From NCBI GenBank assembly GCA_024663395.1, contig JANFAH010000005.1:1984001-2048000 (forward strand): a stretch of DNA of 64,000 bases. The letters run 5' to 3'. Made by a program: the position numbers and the translations under genes. The notes under the pieces were generated by a model that saw nothing but the letters and a program-made list of their open reading frames with translations, had not been told where the DNA came from and ran no database searches. Shown here in pieces: positions 51,901-61,015 of the stretch. Source of the DNA: Pisolithus tinctorius (Eukaryota; Basidiomycota; Agaricomycetes; Boletales; Pisolithaceae). Within the stretch, counting starts at the first letter, position 1. The number at the start of each line of letters is the position of its first letter.

Positions 51901-52351
51901 CGGTATGCGTCGTGAATATATCCGTTCCTGCCCCATGTGGAGAAATGAAGGCCCTCGCTTTGATTGTGTGTTTGTTGTAACTGACCCACAGGCGGAGGGC
52001 ATGAGGGCCTTAGATGTTGCTCGTGTCCTTTGTTTCTTTTCATTCAAATATCTACAGACGGTGTACCCATGCGCCATCGTCCACTGGTTCGACCGTGTAG
52101 GTGATAACCCTGATGAAGACACGGGGATGTGGATAGTCTGCCCAAGCTACCTTGCGCCGCGCACACACAACATCCGAAACCTTGCTGCTATTCATGTCGA
52201 CACGATATATCGCGCAGCTCATCTCATCCCCATTTACTCCACTCACAACATCAATTCTAGAGATGTCAGACCGCATTGCTCTTACGATATGTTTCATTCC
52301 TTCTATGTGAATAAGTTTGCTGATCACCACACATTCGAGATCGCCTTCTAG
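48945..52351 (+). CDS. Plavaka-type transposase with N-terminal C2H2 zinc finger
   Basis: Starts MPPARDDRTRRRPMRRPFET. A C2H2 finger follows at once: CDEPGC, FKNLSGLTQHKRTIH. The family blocks are DDWTPYRNRLEFELTDFLF, IDSTCVGEVPWEDFTIRY, MSGNWAWEEA, VPIILGSDKTTVSVATGQ, YYPLYLSIGNVHNTVRRAH, RMLSPDILHQLIKGGFKDHL, FGAPNGLCSSITESKHIKAV and, at the end, RALDVARVLCFFSFKYLQ, DEDTGMWIV and YVNKFADHHTFEIAF. About eight introns of 50-65 bp join these in phase, with no stop that I can see. It therefore looks intact and possibly active. I recognise the family from memory and have not run a search. Confidence 0.82.
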
Positions 52352-52514
52352 CTCAGCGCTGAACTATGTGGTATGGCGGGCACATCAATTTTTTAGTAAG
52401 TACGTCCTCTGCATGAGCCCTTTCCACGCTTACATGTACCATCATGCACCATTCCGTCCCACCACCAAACGATGCGTCGTTTGCACTTTGGTTGACCCAT
52501 GGAACCACGCCTGG

Positions 52515-53125
52515 TCTTCCCATGAACCCAAAGAAGGCCAAGCTCACCTGTGCAGTGAACCCCGCTGGAGCCGTTCAGGGACAGAAGACGAGCAGGACAA
52601 ATATGTCATCAACATCATGCAGATTGCGAAATTCATTGTGGGTCAACAGGCCGGACACGCTGGATCTTGTAGTCACCGTTGGACGCCGAAGGTCGAACGC
52701 ATATATTGAAACCTCATCCACGGTGGGTTCGATCTTTGGGAGAATTTTAAGGTACTTACGCAGCGACAGGCCAGACACGCTGGGTCCTGTGCTCGCTGTT
52801 GGGCGCCGAGGGTCGAACGCATATATTGAAATCTCATCCACGGTGGGTTCGATCCTCGGGAGAATGTCGAGTTATTCATGCAATGGCAGGCTCGACACGT
52901 TGGATCCAGTGGCACTTAAACTAGGTCAGCTGACTCGGAAGGTGGAATTTTCGCTGTTGGACGCCGAAGGTCGAACGCATATATTGAAATCTCATCCACG
53001 GTGGGTTCGATCCTCGGGAGAATGTCGGGGTACTCATGCAACGACAGGCTGGACGCATTGAGTCCCGCGTTACTTAGACCGGGTCCGCCAGTTGGGTTGG
53101 CGAGTGGAATTTTTGCTGAAATCAC
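52515..53125 (+). repeat. Captured RPT1 fragments, partly amplified as tandem repeats, inside element 1
   Basis: 52,515-52,640 closely resembles the minus strand of RPT1 at about 885-1020 ([12 protein letters not shown] and DEQDKYVIN coding), with a small deletion after CAGAAG. Directly after it lie units that resemble RPT1 at about 60-190 (RPDTLDP through [10 protein letters not shown]): unit A 52,648-52,767 and unit B 52,768-52,887 (120 bp each), unit C 52,888-53,045 (158 bp, the fullest copy) and partial unit D from 53,046. A and B lack 38 bp that C and RPT1 have. Each unit continues past the exon into GGTGGGTT, the splice-donor side of the host intron, so the source was genomic DNA. Confidence 0.88.
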
Positions 53126-53287
53126 CCTCACGGCTTCGGTCACATAGCTTAAAATCTTCTGGTAGTAGGATCGTGGATGTTCGTGTTCCCGCCCAGCAAT
53201 CACACTATTTTAGACAAGTTAGCCTCTGCGTCGTGAATTTGGCTCGTGTTAAACTATCCCGATTTTTTTTAAAATTGTTGTGTCACC

Positions 53288-53400
53288 GTACTTATTCGAC
53301 TTATTCGACTTATTCGACTTATTTGCCTTTCTCTAAACTTCTCTTTGCCAGTGCATAAGTCAGATAAGTCAAATAAGTCAAATAAGTCCAAATAAGTCAG
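53288..53400. repeat. Subterminal GACTTATT motif cluster forming an inverted pair
   Basis: Four copies of (G)ACTTATTC/T in a row at 53,288-53,324. At 53,354-53,400 there are five copies of the reverse complement (AAATAAGTC type). The two arrays could form a hairpin. The left end has GACTTATTT at about 45,821 and GACTTATTCG at about 45,885. Confidence 0.75.
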
Positions 53401-53433
53401 GATAGTATTTTGTTAATTTCCTGATGTACTGAG
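53390..53433 (-). repeat. Right terminal inverted repeat of element 1
   Basis: GGATAGTATTTTGTTAATTT then CCTGATGTACTGAGGG, the reverse complement of the left end apart from small differences. Confidence 0.75.
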
Positions 53434-53618
53434 GGAACAGTGTAATGACTATGCAGTAAGTGCGCTCTAATGGCTTATGTAAGCAACCAAACATCGCACC
53501 AAAGTAACTGGAACACAGGGGAGAATATATCTCCAACAAGAATTCAATAGAACTAAAGATCCAAGGTAGTGATTACAAACCCTGAGTTGGTCTGCTCAGA
53601 GCTACATTGGGTGGTATC

Positions 53619-53623
53619 AAGAC
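53619..53623. repeat. Target-site duplication (left), AAGAC
   Basis: Directly before the 5' LTR. The same five bases directly follow the 3' LTR. Confidence 0.95.
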
Positions 53624-54337
53624 TGTCATGACCGTGCGTTCATCAAAGGTCTTTACTCACTCTGCAACCTTTTCCGCCGGTCATTCGCTCACTCCGCACC
53701 AACTCCGCCCACCTTCTATCATCTACGAACCATCTCCACTCCGACTGTTGTCAGACTTGTGTCTCTCTCCTGCCGGACCGAGCGGTCTGTTCTCTGAGGG
53801 GTCATGTGACTACCTTCGCAGTCAGGTACTCCACAGCGTGCTCACCGCATGGTCCAGCGTCTGGACTATTTCCTTTTCTAGATGTTCTGTGTTACCCGTT
53901 CGTATGTCCTCCGTCTACCCTTCATTCGTCGTCCAGGAAATTTTACTTGAAAATTTATGAGTCTCCGTATGTCAGTTCTGATTCCGGTTACTGTACCTCC
54001 ATAGCGGTATAAAAGCATGTACTGTACTCTGCTGTTCTTCAGTACGAATATCAACTTAGTTCCTACTCCCTCTGATTCCATCTTCTGCGTGTCGGAGTTA
54101 TCTCTGACTCTCCGTCTGTACTCTCCCTCTGAAATATGAGGGCTGAGATTGTGCAAGGGGGTAGCGCACGAGCTAAACCTGACACCCTCACTCCGCTCCG
54201 CCTTTGTCTCAGCGGTCTTTGTTCCTGCCAACACTCCGCTAGTCGGAGTTCTGTTCTTCTGTGTCGGACTTGCTTCTGAACCCCTCTCTAGACCTTATAT
54301 AGTGTCAGAGTTGGTCAGAGTAGGCCCGGACTTGACA
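53624..54337 (+). repeat. 5' LTR of R1
   Basis: 714 bp, TG...CA. It contains a TATA box TATAAAA at 54,008-54,014. It differs from the 3' LTR at several dozen sites, almost all transitions. Confidence 0.97.
54008..54014 (+). promoter_or_regulatory. LTR TATA box
   Basis: TATAAAA in GCGGTATAAAAGCATG. The same box sits at 61,400-61,406 in the 3' LTR. It is the likely core promoter of the element. Confidence 0.7.
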
Positions 54338-54398
54338 GTATATTCGTACTCACACTTGTACGATCTCATTTCCGTCCTCCGAAAAAACTCACATCATT

Positions 54399-55682
54399 AT
54401 GAGAACTCAAGCTCAATCCCAAAGAGAGGTCACTGAGAACCTCGCTGCAGCGCTAGCTAATCCGCGTCGACTCCCTTCTGTCATCGAACAATTCCAATCC
54501 TTCTCTGCTCGATGCTGCTCTCGCGCTGAAGGCGAAAGCGCTTCACAAGCTGGTCGCTCTGACCTCCACCCAACAGCCTTTCACACTCCGTCTCCTCGTA
54601 ACCGAGGTGATGGACCCGACCCTGACCCTGACTATCCTGACGGTGACCCTGATGGCGGGGGCAGCGGTGACGGGGATGTCCCCGAAGACCTGGCTGAGCC
54701 GCCAGAGGATCCCCTTGTAACTCTTGCTAGAGCTGTCCATGCACTTGCGCGGTCTAGTTCGTGCACTGGGGACTCTGCTCCGAAAACCAAAGTCCGCGAG
54801 CCTGATACCTTCGACAGCTCCAACCCTAAAAAACTCCACGAGTTCCTCGTTCAGTGCGAGCTGAACTTCCAAGACCACCCCCGCGCATTCTGCTCCGACA
54901 GAGCCAAGGTTACCTTCGCTCAGTCTTATCTTAAGGGTATGGCCCTGGCTTGGTTCGAGCCAGATTTGCTAAACCCTGACAACTATGACCACCTGCTCTG
55001 GATGGACGACTACCATGAGTTCTTACAAGAGCTCACAGCTAATTTCGGTCCGCACGATGCTATAGTGGATGCCGTCCAACAACTCGAGAACCTTACCATG
55101 AAGGATGGTTCTCGTATTACCAAATATGTCGTGGAGTTCAATTGCTGGGCTTTGCAAGTCAAGGACTATGGTGTCGGTGCACTCCACCACCGCTTCTATA
55201 GTGGACTTCCAGACTGCATCAAAGACAAGATCGCTTGCGTCGGTAAGCCTTCTACCCTCGCACAACTCCATGAACTCGCCCAGACCATCGATGCGCGCTA
55301 CTGGGAGCACAAAGCAGAGATCTCATGCACCTCCAAGACCGCCCCTGACAAGTCGCAGTCCTCCAACTCCAACAACAAAAGTAAATCGTCGTCCTCTGCC
55401 TCCACTCCAAAGTCCGATGCCAAGGGCAAGGGCAGGCAGAAAGATCCGCCCAAGTCTGACGCGTCTAAGTCCGATATTGCCCACCTTCTGGGTAAGGATG
55501 GCAAACTCACCTCTGCTGAGCACCAGTGCAGGATGAAAAACAACCTCTGCCTCTTCTGTGGCAAGGCTGGCCACTCCGCTAAGGACTGTCCCAAGTCCAC
55601 CTCTCGTGCAGCCAAAGCCCGTGCAGCTACGGCTGGAGCTCCGCCTACTCCGCCTGTGGAGCAGGCAGAGCCAAAAAATTAG
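54399..55682 (+). CDS. Gag polyprotein of R1
   Basis: 427 codons, capsid and nucleocapsid of the retroelement particle. Pro/Asp/Gly-rich N-terminal part. The capsid-like retrotransposon-gag domain lies around residues 150-300 (KVTFAQSYLKGMALAWFEPD, FGPHDAIVDAVQQLENLTMK, GVGALHHRFYSGLPDCIKDK). A Ser/Lys-rich linker precedes a single CCHC zinc knuckle, CLFCGKAGHSAKDC. The frame ends at an amber codon (55,680-55,682) and would stay open for another 39 codons. pol is in the -1 frame relative to gag and opens 72 bp further on. Confidence 0.93.
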   Translation: MRTQAQSQREVTENLAAALANPRRLPSVIEQFQSFSARCCSRAEGESASQAGRSDLHPTAFHTPSPRNRGDGPDPDPDYPDGDPDGGGSGDGDVPEDLAEPPEDPLVTLARAVHALARSSSCTGDSAPKTKVREPDTFDSSNPKKLHEFLVQCELNFQDHPRAFCSDRAKVTFAQSYLKGMALAWFEPDLLNPDNYDHLLWMDDYHEFLQELTANFGPHDAIVDAVQQLENLTMKDGSRITKYVVEFNCWALQVKDYGVGALHHRFYSGLPDCIKDKIACVGKPSTLAQLHELAQTIDARYWEHKAEISCTSKTAPDKSQSSNSNNKSKSSSSASTPKSDAKGKGRQKDPPKSDASKSDIAHLLGKDGKLTSAEHQCRMKNNLCLFCGKAGHSAKDCPKSTSRAAKARAATAGAPPTPPVEQAEPKN

Positions 55683-55759
55683 TCCGCTCCTCCAGGGAGC
55701 TCGCACAGCCTGGAGGAAGCGTTGAACCCAACTGTGCGCCACCAGACATCTGACTCAAC

Positions 55760-58700
55760 GTGTCTGCTCTTTCTAGTCCCAACTCTTTACTTCCATCTGT
55801 AACTCTTCCAGATTATTCTGTTGATACTTTTTCTGCGTTGATCGATTCTGGTTCTTCTCATTGCTTCATAGACCCATCTGTAATTAAAAAATATGCCATT
55901 CCTGTTTCCTCCGTTTCTCCGCCAGTTCCGCTCCGCTTGTTCGATGGTAGTACAAACGCTGTCATTTCTCAAGAGGTAGATCTTTCCCTCCACTTTCCTT
56001 CCGGCGATGTCAATTCCGTTTCATTTTATGTTACTCTGTTGGATTCTTCATGTTCGCTGGTACTAGGACACAACTGGCTCACCCACTTCAATCCGTCAAT
56101 TGACTGGGTACTGGGCAGTATATCGTTCAAACCACCATTACAGGGAATGCCAACACCCCAGGCGCCTTCGTCACCTTCCACTGTGTCCTCCGCTCCGGAT
56201 CTGACACCCTCCACTCCGTTTGCAGCTCTGACTGCACCTCCAACAGACTCACCACGCTCCGCTCCACTCGTCTCACTCATCAATGCTGCTGCGTATGTCA
56301 GAGCCTGTGCTCTCCCTGGCTCTAGACAGTTCCGCTTACAGCTTTCCACTGATGATGTGAAGCTTCGTGCGTCCTCCGCTTCATCTCTGCCTCCTGACCT
56401 CTCCTCGGTTCCTCCTGAATATCACGAGTTCGCTGACATCTTTAGTAAAGACAAGGCCACAGAACTTCCGCCACACCGCCCATTCAATCTCAAGATCAAC
56501 CTCGAGGAAGGAGCTTCTCTGCCCATTGGTACAATCTACTCTCTTTCTCCGCCAGAGCTTGAAGCTCTCTGCACCTTCATTGATGAGCATCTTGGCTACG
56601 GTTTCATCAAACAATCCACCTCCGCTCACAGTGCCCCTGTCCTCTTCGTAAAGAAGAAGGACGGTTCACTCCGCCTCTGCGTAGACTATCGAGGACTCAA
56701 CAAAATCATGAAAAAAGATCGCTATCCGCTGCTGCTCATTTCCGACCTACTCGACTCTCCAAGCCACGCTAAAGTCTATACCAAGATCGACCTCCGCCAT
56801 GCCTATCATCTGGTCCGCATCGCAGATGGAGATGAATGGAAAACAGCATTCTGCACTCGTTATGGTTCTTACGAGTGGCAGGTAATGCCATTCGGTCTGA
56901 CCAATGCGCCTGCGGCCTTCCAGCAATTTGTCAATAGCATCTTTGCAGACATGCTCAATGTCTGTGTTGTGGTATACCTCGATGACATCTTAATTTATTC
57001 GCAGGACATGGAGTCACACCGCGAACGTGTAAAAGAGGTACTCCACCACCTTCGAAAGCATGGTCTTTATGCCAAGCCAGAGAAGTGCGAGTTTCACTCT
57101 GACTCCGTCGAGTACCTCGGTTATGTTCTTTCTCCCTCTGGTCTCACCATGTCCGCTGAGAAGGTTCAGGCAGTCCATGACTGGCCTGAGCCGTGGAAGG
57201 TGCGAGACATCCAGTCTTTCCTTGGTTTCGCAAATTTCTATAGACGATTCATTAATAACTACTCTGACATTGTCGTTCCACTCACTTGCCTCACACGAAA
57301 GGGTGCTCCTTGGAACTTTTCCAAGGAGTGCCACTCCGCTTTCCTCCGCCTGAAGGATGCCTTCAGCTCCGCTCCCATTCTCACTCATTGGGTCCCTGAC
57401 GCTCCACTTACAGTTGAAACCGATGCCTCCAATTATGCCGTTGCTGGCATTTTGTTGATCACCTGCTCCGATGGTGAACTCCGCCCAGTCGCTTTCTACT
57501 CTCGCACCATGACCGCACCAGAACTCAACTATGATACCCACGACAAGGAGCTGTTGGCTATCTTCGAGGCCTTCCACCATTGGCGGCATTACTTAGAAGG
57601 CTCCGCCTTACCTGTCGACGTGGTGACGGACCACAAAAACCTTGAGTACTTTTCTACCTCTAAGGTTCTCACTCGTCGACAGGCCCGCTGGTCGGAGTAC
57701 CTTTCCCAGTTCAATCTTTCCATCCACTTCCAACCTGGCCACCTAGGAGCCAAACCTGACGCACTTACGCGACATTGGGATGTCTACCCAAAAGGGGGGG
57801 ATAGGGACTACGCGCAGGTAAATCCTCACAATCTCTGCCCTATGTTTACACAGGAGCAACTCGCATCATCCCTCCATACCACCACCCTCATGGCACCTGT
57901 GCTCCGCACCGCCATGGTCTTCGATGTTGAGTGCTTGCACTCCGACATCATCTCCGCCCTACCCTCCGATCCTGTCTCCGCCAGCCATCTTCCAACTCCG
58001 ACTAAGCCTCAGTGGTCCCTGGACTCCAATGGTCTACTCCACCTTGACAGTCGTATCTTTGTCCCTGACATTGATGACCTCCGCCTCCGAGTGCTTCGGT
58101 TCAAGCATGATCATCCTCTAGCAGGCCATTTCGGGCAAAACCGCACCTTAGAACTTGTCTGCAGGGACTACGTGTGGCCCAACCTCCGCTCCGATGTAAA
58201 GGAATACGTCAGGTCTTGCACCGCCTGTGGACAGAGCAAAACTCCGTGTCACCACCCTTATGGTCTACTGAAGCAACTCCCTGTCCCAGAGAGACCTTGG
58301 AGCTCCATCTCCATGGACTTCATCGAACACCTCCCCAACTCTGATGGCTACTCCGCCATACTCGTGGTAGTGGACCGCCTCTCAAAGCAAGCGGTGTTCA
58401 TCCCCACCCATGACTCCGTCACCTCCACCGAACTTGCTAAGCTCTTCCTAACCCATGTCTTCTCCAAGCACGGAGTACCAGCTAATGTCACCTCCGACAG
58501 AGGTCCTGAGTTTGTCTCGCACTTCTTCCACTCTCTAGGAAAGGCCCTTAATATGCATCTTCACTTCACTTCGGGTTACCACCCAGAAGGCGATGGCCAG
58601 ACCGAGCGAACAAACCAGACTCTCGAGCAGTACCTTCGTGTCTACTGTAACTACCAACAAGACAACTGGGCTGAGCTGTTACCTCTAGTGGAGTTCGCCT

Positions 58701-59398
58701 TCAACAACGCACCAAGTGCAACAACTGGAGTTTCTCCCTTCTTCGCTAACAAGGGGTACCATCCAAACCTGTCTGTGGTCCCTGACCAGGACTTCACCTC
58801 TCCGAGGGCTCACGATTATGTTGTCGAGCTCTCTGCCCTTCATGACTTCCTCCACTCCAAAATGTCCACCGCTCAACAGTGCTACCAGGGTCCAGCAGAT
58901 GCTAGACGCATACCTCCGCCTGAGTTCAAGGTCGGAGAACAGGCCTATGTCAAAGCCAAGTACTTCCACTCAACTCGTCCTTTGGAAAAACTCTCCGAAA
59001 AGTACTTAGGTCCGTTCACCATCTTGGCCAGGCCAGGTACGCACTCCATCACCCTTAAGCTCCCTGACTCTATGCGCTCGGTACATCCAGTCTTCCATGT
59101 CTCACAACTGGAAGCTGCAGCAGCTAACCCTTTCCCAAACCGACAACAACCTCCGCCTCCGCCAGTGGATGTCAATGGTGACCTTGAGTACGAAGTATCA
59201 GAGATACTCGACTCTAAGGTGGACCGCCGTCGCTGCCATTGTCAACTCTTGTATCTAGTCTGCTGGGCTGGTTACGAGAACACCGACAAAGAAACCTCTT
59301 GGTTGCTTGCAACTGAGCTGGATCATGCTTCCGACATAGTATCCGCTTTCCATGAATGCTATCCGCATAAACCTGGCCCATACCAACCTCCGCCATGA
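55760..59398 (+). CDS. Pol polyprotein of R1 (protease, RT, RNase H, integrase, chromodomain)
   Basis: About 1,212 codons. The order is Ty3/Gypsy type: aspartic protease (ALIDSGSSHCFID), reverse transcriptase (DLRHAYHLVRIADGDEWKTA; VVYLDDILIYS), RNase H (ETDASNYAVAGIL; YDTHDKELLAIFEAF), then integrase with its HHCC zinc domain (H...H...SCTACG) and DDE core (SMDFIEHLP; TSDRGPEFVS; HPEGDGQTERTNQTLEQYLR). A chromodomain follows at the end (YEVSEILDSKVD, YLVCWAGYENTDKETSW), which marks it as a chromovirus. There is no ATG at the head of the open frame (open from 55,754; the first listed codon is GTG), so it must be made as a fusion with Gag or through splicing. Confidence 0.95.
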   Translation: MSALSSPNSLLPSVTLPDYSVDTFSALIDSGSSHCFIDPSVIKKYAIPVSSVSPPVPLRLFDGSTNAVISQEVDLSLHFPSGDVNSVSFYVTLLDSSCSLVLGHNWLTHFNPSIDWVLGSISFKPPLQGMPTPQAPSSPSTVSSAPDLTPSTPFAALTAPPTDSPRSAPLVSLINAAAYVRACALPGSRQFRLQLSTDDVKLRASSASSLPPDLSSVPPEYHEFADIFSKDKATELPPHRPFNLKINLEEGASLPIGTIYSLSPPELEALCTFIDEHLGYGFIKQSTSAHSAPVLFVKKKDGSLRLCVDYRGLNKIMKKDRYPLLLISDLLDSPSHAKVYTKIDLRHAYHLVRIADGDEWKTAFCTRYGSYEWQVMPFGLTNAPAAFQQFVNSIFADMLNVCVVVYLDDILIYSQDMESHRERVKEVLHHLRKHGLYAKPEKCEFHSDSVEYLGYVLSPSGLTMSAEKVQAVHDWPEPWKVRDIQSFLGFANFYRRFINNYSDIVVPLTCLTRKGAPWNFSKECHSAFLRLKDAFSSAPILTHWVPDAPLTVETDASNYAVAGILLITCSDGELRPVAFYSRTMTAPELNYDTHDKELLAIFEAFHHWRHYLEGSALPVDVVTDHKNLEYFSTSKVLTRRQARWSEYLSQFNLSIHFQPGHLGAKPDALTRHWDVYPKGGDRDYAQVNPHNLCPMFTQEQLASSLHTTTLMAPVLRTAMVFDVECLHSDIISALPSDPVSASHLPTPTKPQWSLDSNGLLHLDSRIFVPDIDDLRLRVLRFKHDHPLAGHFGQNRTLELVCRDYVWPNLRSDVKEYVRSCTACGQSKTPCHHPYGLLKQLPVPERPWSSISMDFIEHLPNSDGYSAILVVVDRLSKQAVFIPTHDSVTSTELAKLFLTHVFSKHGVPANVTSDRGPEFVSHFFHSLGKALNMHLHFTSGYHPEGDGQTERTNQTLEQYLRVYCNYQQDNWAELLPLVEFAFNNAPSATTGVSPFFANKGYHPNLSVVPDQDFTSPRAHDYVVELSALHDFLHSKMSTAQQCYQGPADARRIPPPEFKVGEQAYVKAKYFHSTRPLEKLSEKYLGPFTILARPGTHSITLKLPDSMRSVHPVFHVSQLEAAAANPFPNRQQPPPPPVDVNGDLEYEVSEILDSKVDRRRCHCQLLYLVCWAGYENTDKETSWLLATELDHASDIVSAFHECYPHKPGPYQPPP

Positions 59399-59557
59399 TA
59401 CTCCACCTACATAAACTTCCTCTGCGGGCCAACTCCGCCTCTTACCGAACTACCTCAAGTACTTTAGAATTTTCTCTGCTTATCTGTTTCACTTCTCAGA
59501 GTCACAAGCAAAAACACAAGTCTATCTCGTAGTAATACAAAATATACAGACTAAAGA

Positions 59558-59600
59558 CAAAAAAAAAAAAAAAAAAGAAAAAGAAAAAAGAAAACAACAC
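59558..59600. terminator. Poly-A tract between pol and the antisense gene
   Basis: A run of 17 A with further A-rich sequence lies between the convergent ends of pol and the antisense gene. It probably lies in their 3' ends. Confidence 0.35.
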
Positions 59601-59604
59601 TACT

Positions 59605-60823
59605 CTACTCTTCCATCGCTTGTCCTCCACCACCTTCCTGTTCTTCTCTGCCTTCCTGCTCCCCTTTGACTTCTTCCTCGTTATCCCCCTCCGCACCTTC
59701 ATCCGCTTCCTCTCGCTGGTCCTCCGCTGCCTCCGACTGCAGCCTCTTCCATCCTCCTCCTGCGCATTCGAACTCAGCCACTCTGGCCTCACATGCATCC
59801 TCCCTTCTCCTCATCTCCACCCACTCTGCCCAGGCGTGGTACAGTGCCCACTCGTCGGCGGTCTGCTCTGCAGCCTCCGCCATCCACTCCGCTGCCTCTG
59901 CCATCCTCTCGAAGGCCAGTGCAGCGGTCTCATGCACTTCGGCCTGCCTCTCCATGGCCTGAAGCTGCCGCTCCCTCTCCCATTCCGCCCACCACGTGTA
60001 CTCCCACCCCTGAGGGACCCTCAAGCGGTGTTGCAGGCTCATCTTCTTCTCCGCCTGCCTCCCGCTCGTCATCTGCCTCTTCTGTCTCCGTTGCTCTCTC
60101 CTTCCCCTTCCCTCGCGGTCTCTTCTTCTTCTCCCCACGTGAGCTCCCTGTTCCCGCTCTTTTCCATGATGGCCCTGCCACTGCGTCCTCCCTCATCCAG
60201 CTACATACCTTCTTCTTCTTGTGACAGGGCAGGCAAGCCCTGGTCTTGCCTTGCCCTGGCTCGCATTGCCCCGCTGTCAAGCTCACTACACAGCGAGTAC
60301 AGGGGGGCCGCCTGGTCGTGGTAACCGCCACGGAGGTCCCAGGGACCCTCTGGGCGGTGTTGACATCATACACCATGCCGCATAATCTAAGAAAATAAGA
60401 CTGCGAGTCAGCTCTGCCTGACTCACAGCACTCTGCCACTCACCTTTGTGCAGCCTCGTCCTGCCTGGCCTGAGCCCTCTCTTCGGAGGCCCTTTGCCTC
60501 TGCCTTTCTGCCTCCTCCTCTGCTGCCTTCTTCCTTCGAGCCTCCTCTTCCTCCTCTGCTCTCTTCCTCCACTCCGCCTCCAACCTCTCCTCCTCCGCCT
60601 TCTGCCTCTTGGCCTCCTCACGCTTGGCCTTGTGCTCCACTTCGCATTCTCTCTCTCTCCGCTCGGTCTCCTCTCGTTGGCGTGCCTTCTCTGCAGACTT
60701 CTCCCGCTCGGTGTTGGTGGAGTTGTCAGTGAGGACGACCAGTTCTTCATCCGCGACTTGAGAGTAGTTGCAGATGTGGCTGGGGGTTGGCTGGGGGGTG
60801 TTGCTCTGGTGCTGGGAAGGCAT
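59605..60823 (-). CDS. Antisense accessory gene of R1: coiled-coil protein with CxxC cluster
   Basis: Runs opposite to gag-pol, with its start 193 bp inside the 3' LTR. Exon 1 starts MPSQHQSNTPQPTPSHICNY and becomes a long Glu/Lys/Arg/Ala helix (EEERLEAEWRKRAEEEEEAR). A clean GTGAGT-TTAG intron (about 60,445-60,391) joins it in phase to exon 2. Exon 2 carries six cysteines in the pattern C-x2-C-x8-C-x9-C-x2-C-x6-C (PPCTRCV ... ACLPCHKKKKVC), the second half resembling half of a fungal zinc cluster. Further on, the family-like stretch RLRVPQGWEYTWWAEWERER is one frame away, so this copy probably has a one-base indel near 60,010-60,060. The function is unknown. Confidence 0.65.
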
Positions 60824-60989
60824 GATGATGGGAGGAAAGGACGAAGGTTCAGTACCCTAACATGTGTTTTTAAGCGGTACTTCGAACTCCAACAGAGCTC
60901 CGCCACAGCTAAAGCCATTATCCTCGAGGCATCAAAGTAATTTCAAATGATCAACTCATGTTGATCTTGTTCCATACATACGGCCTTCA

Positions 60990-61015
60990 GGGGTTCAGGC
61001 CCTAGGGGGGGGCAC
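60990..61015 (+). promoter_or_regulatory. Polypurine tract of R1
   Basis: CCCTAGGGGGGGGCAC directly before the 3' LTR. It is the expected primer site for plus-strand DNA synthesis. Confidence 0.75.

Larger units (their letters stand above)
45729..53433. mobile_element. Plavaka-type DNA transposon (element 1), apparently complete
   Basis: Bounded by inverted copies of a roughly 40-bp end: ACATCAGGAAATTAACAAA then GTACTATCC on the left, and the reverse complement with one mismatch on the right. Inside lie two divergent genes, an accessory gene on the minus strand and the transposase on the plus strand, as I remember for Plavaka elements. Both seem free of frame breaks. Motifs related to GACTTATT(T/C) are repeated just inside both ends. 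I could not settle the outermost base: the left end has a 12-bp insertion relative to the right, and no clear target duplication is visible beyond a possible TA. Confidence 0.75.

Noticed and set aside
52720..53020. tRNA-like B box (GGTTCGATCC) repeated in the 120-bp units
   Set aside because: No A box at the right distance and no cloverleaf. It is explained by the RPT1-derived exon/intron border sequence.
52648..53125. CRISPR-like array
   Set aside because: The units are head-to-tail tandem copies without unique spacers and derive from a host gene, in a eukaryote.
53878..54234. Minus-strand open frame of 118 codons in the LTR (also at 61,270-61,626)
   Set aside because: Present in both LTRs only because they are copies. 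It has Ser/Arg-rich composition with no family resemblance and overlaps the LTR promoter.
57014..57589. Long minus-strand open frame opposite pol
   Set aside because: A shadow of the conserved RT/RNase H coding strand. It has no domain of its own.
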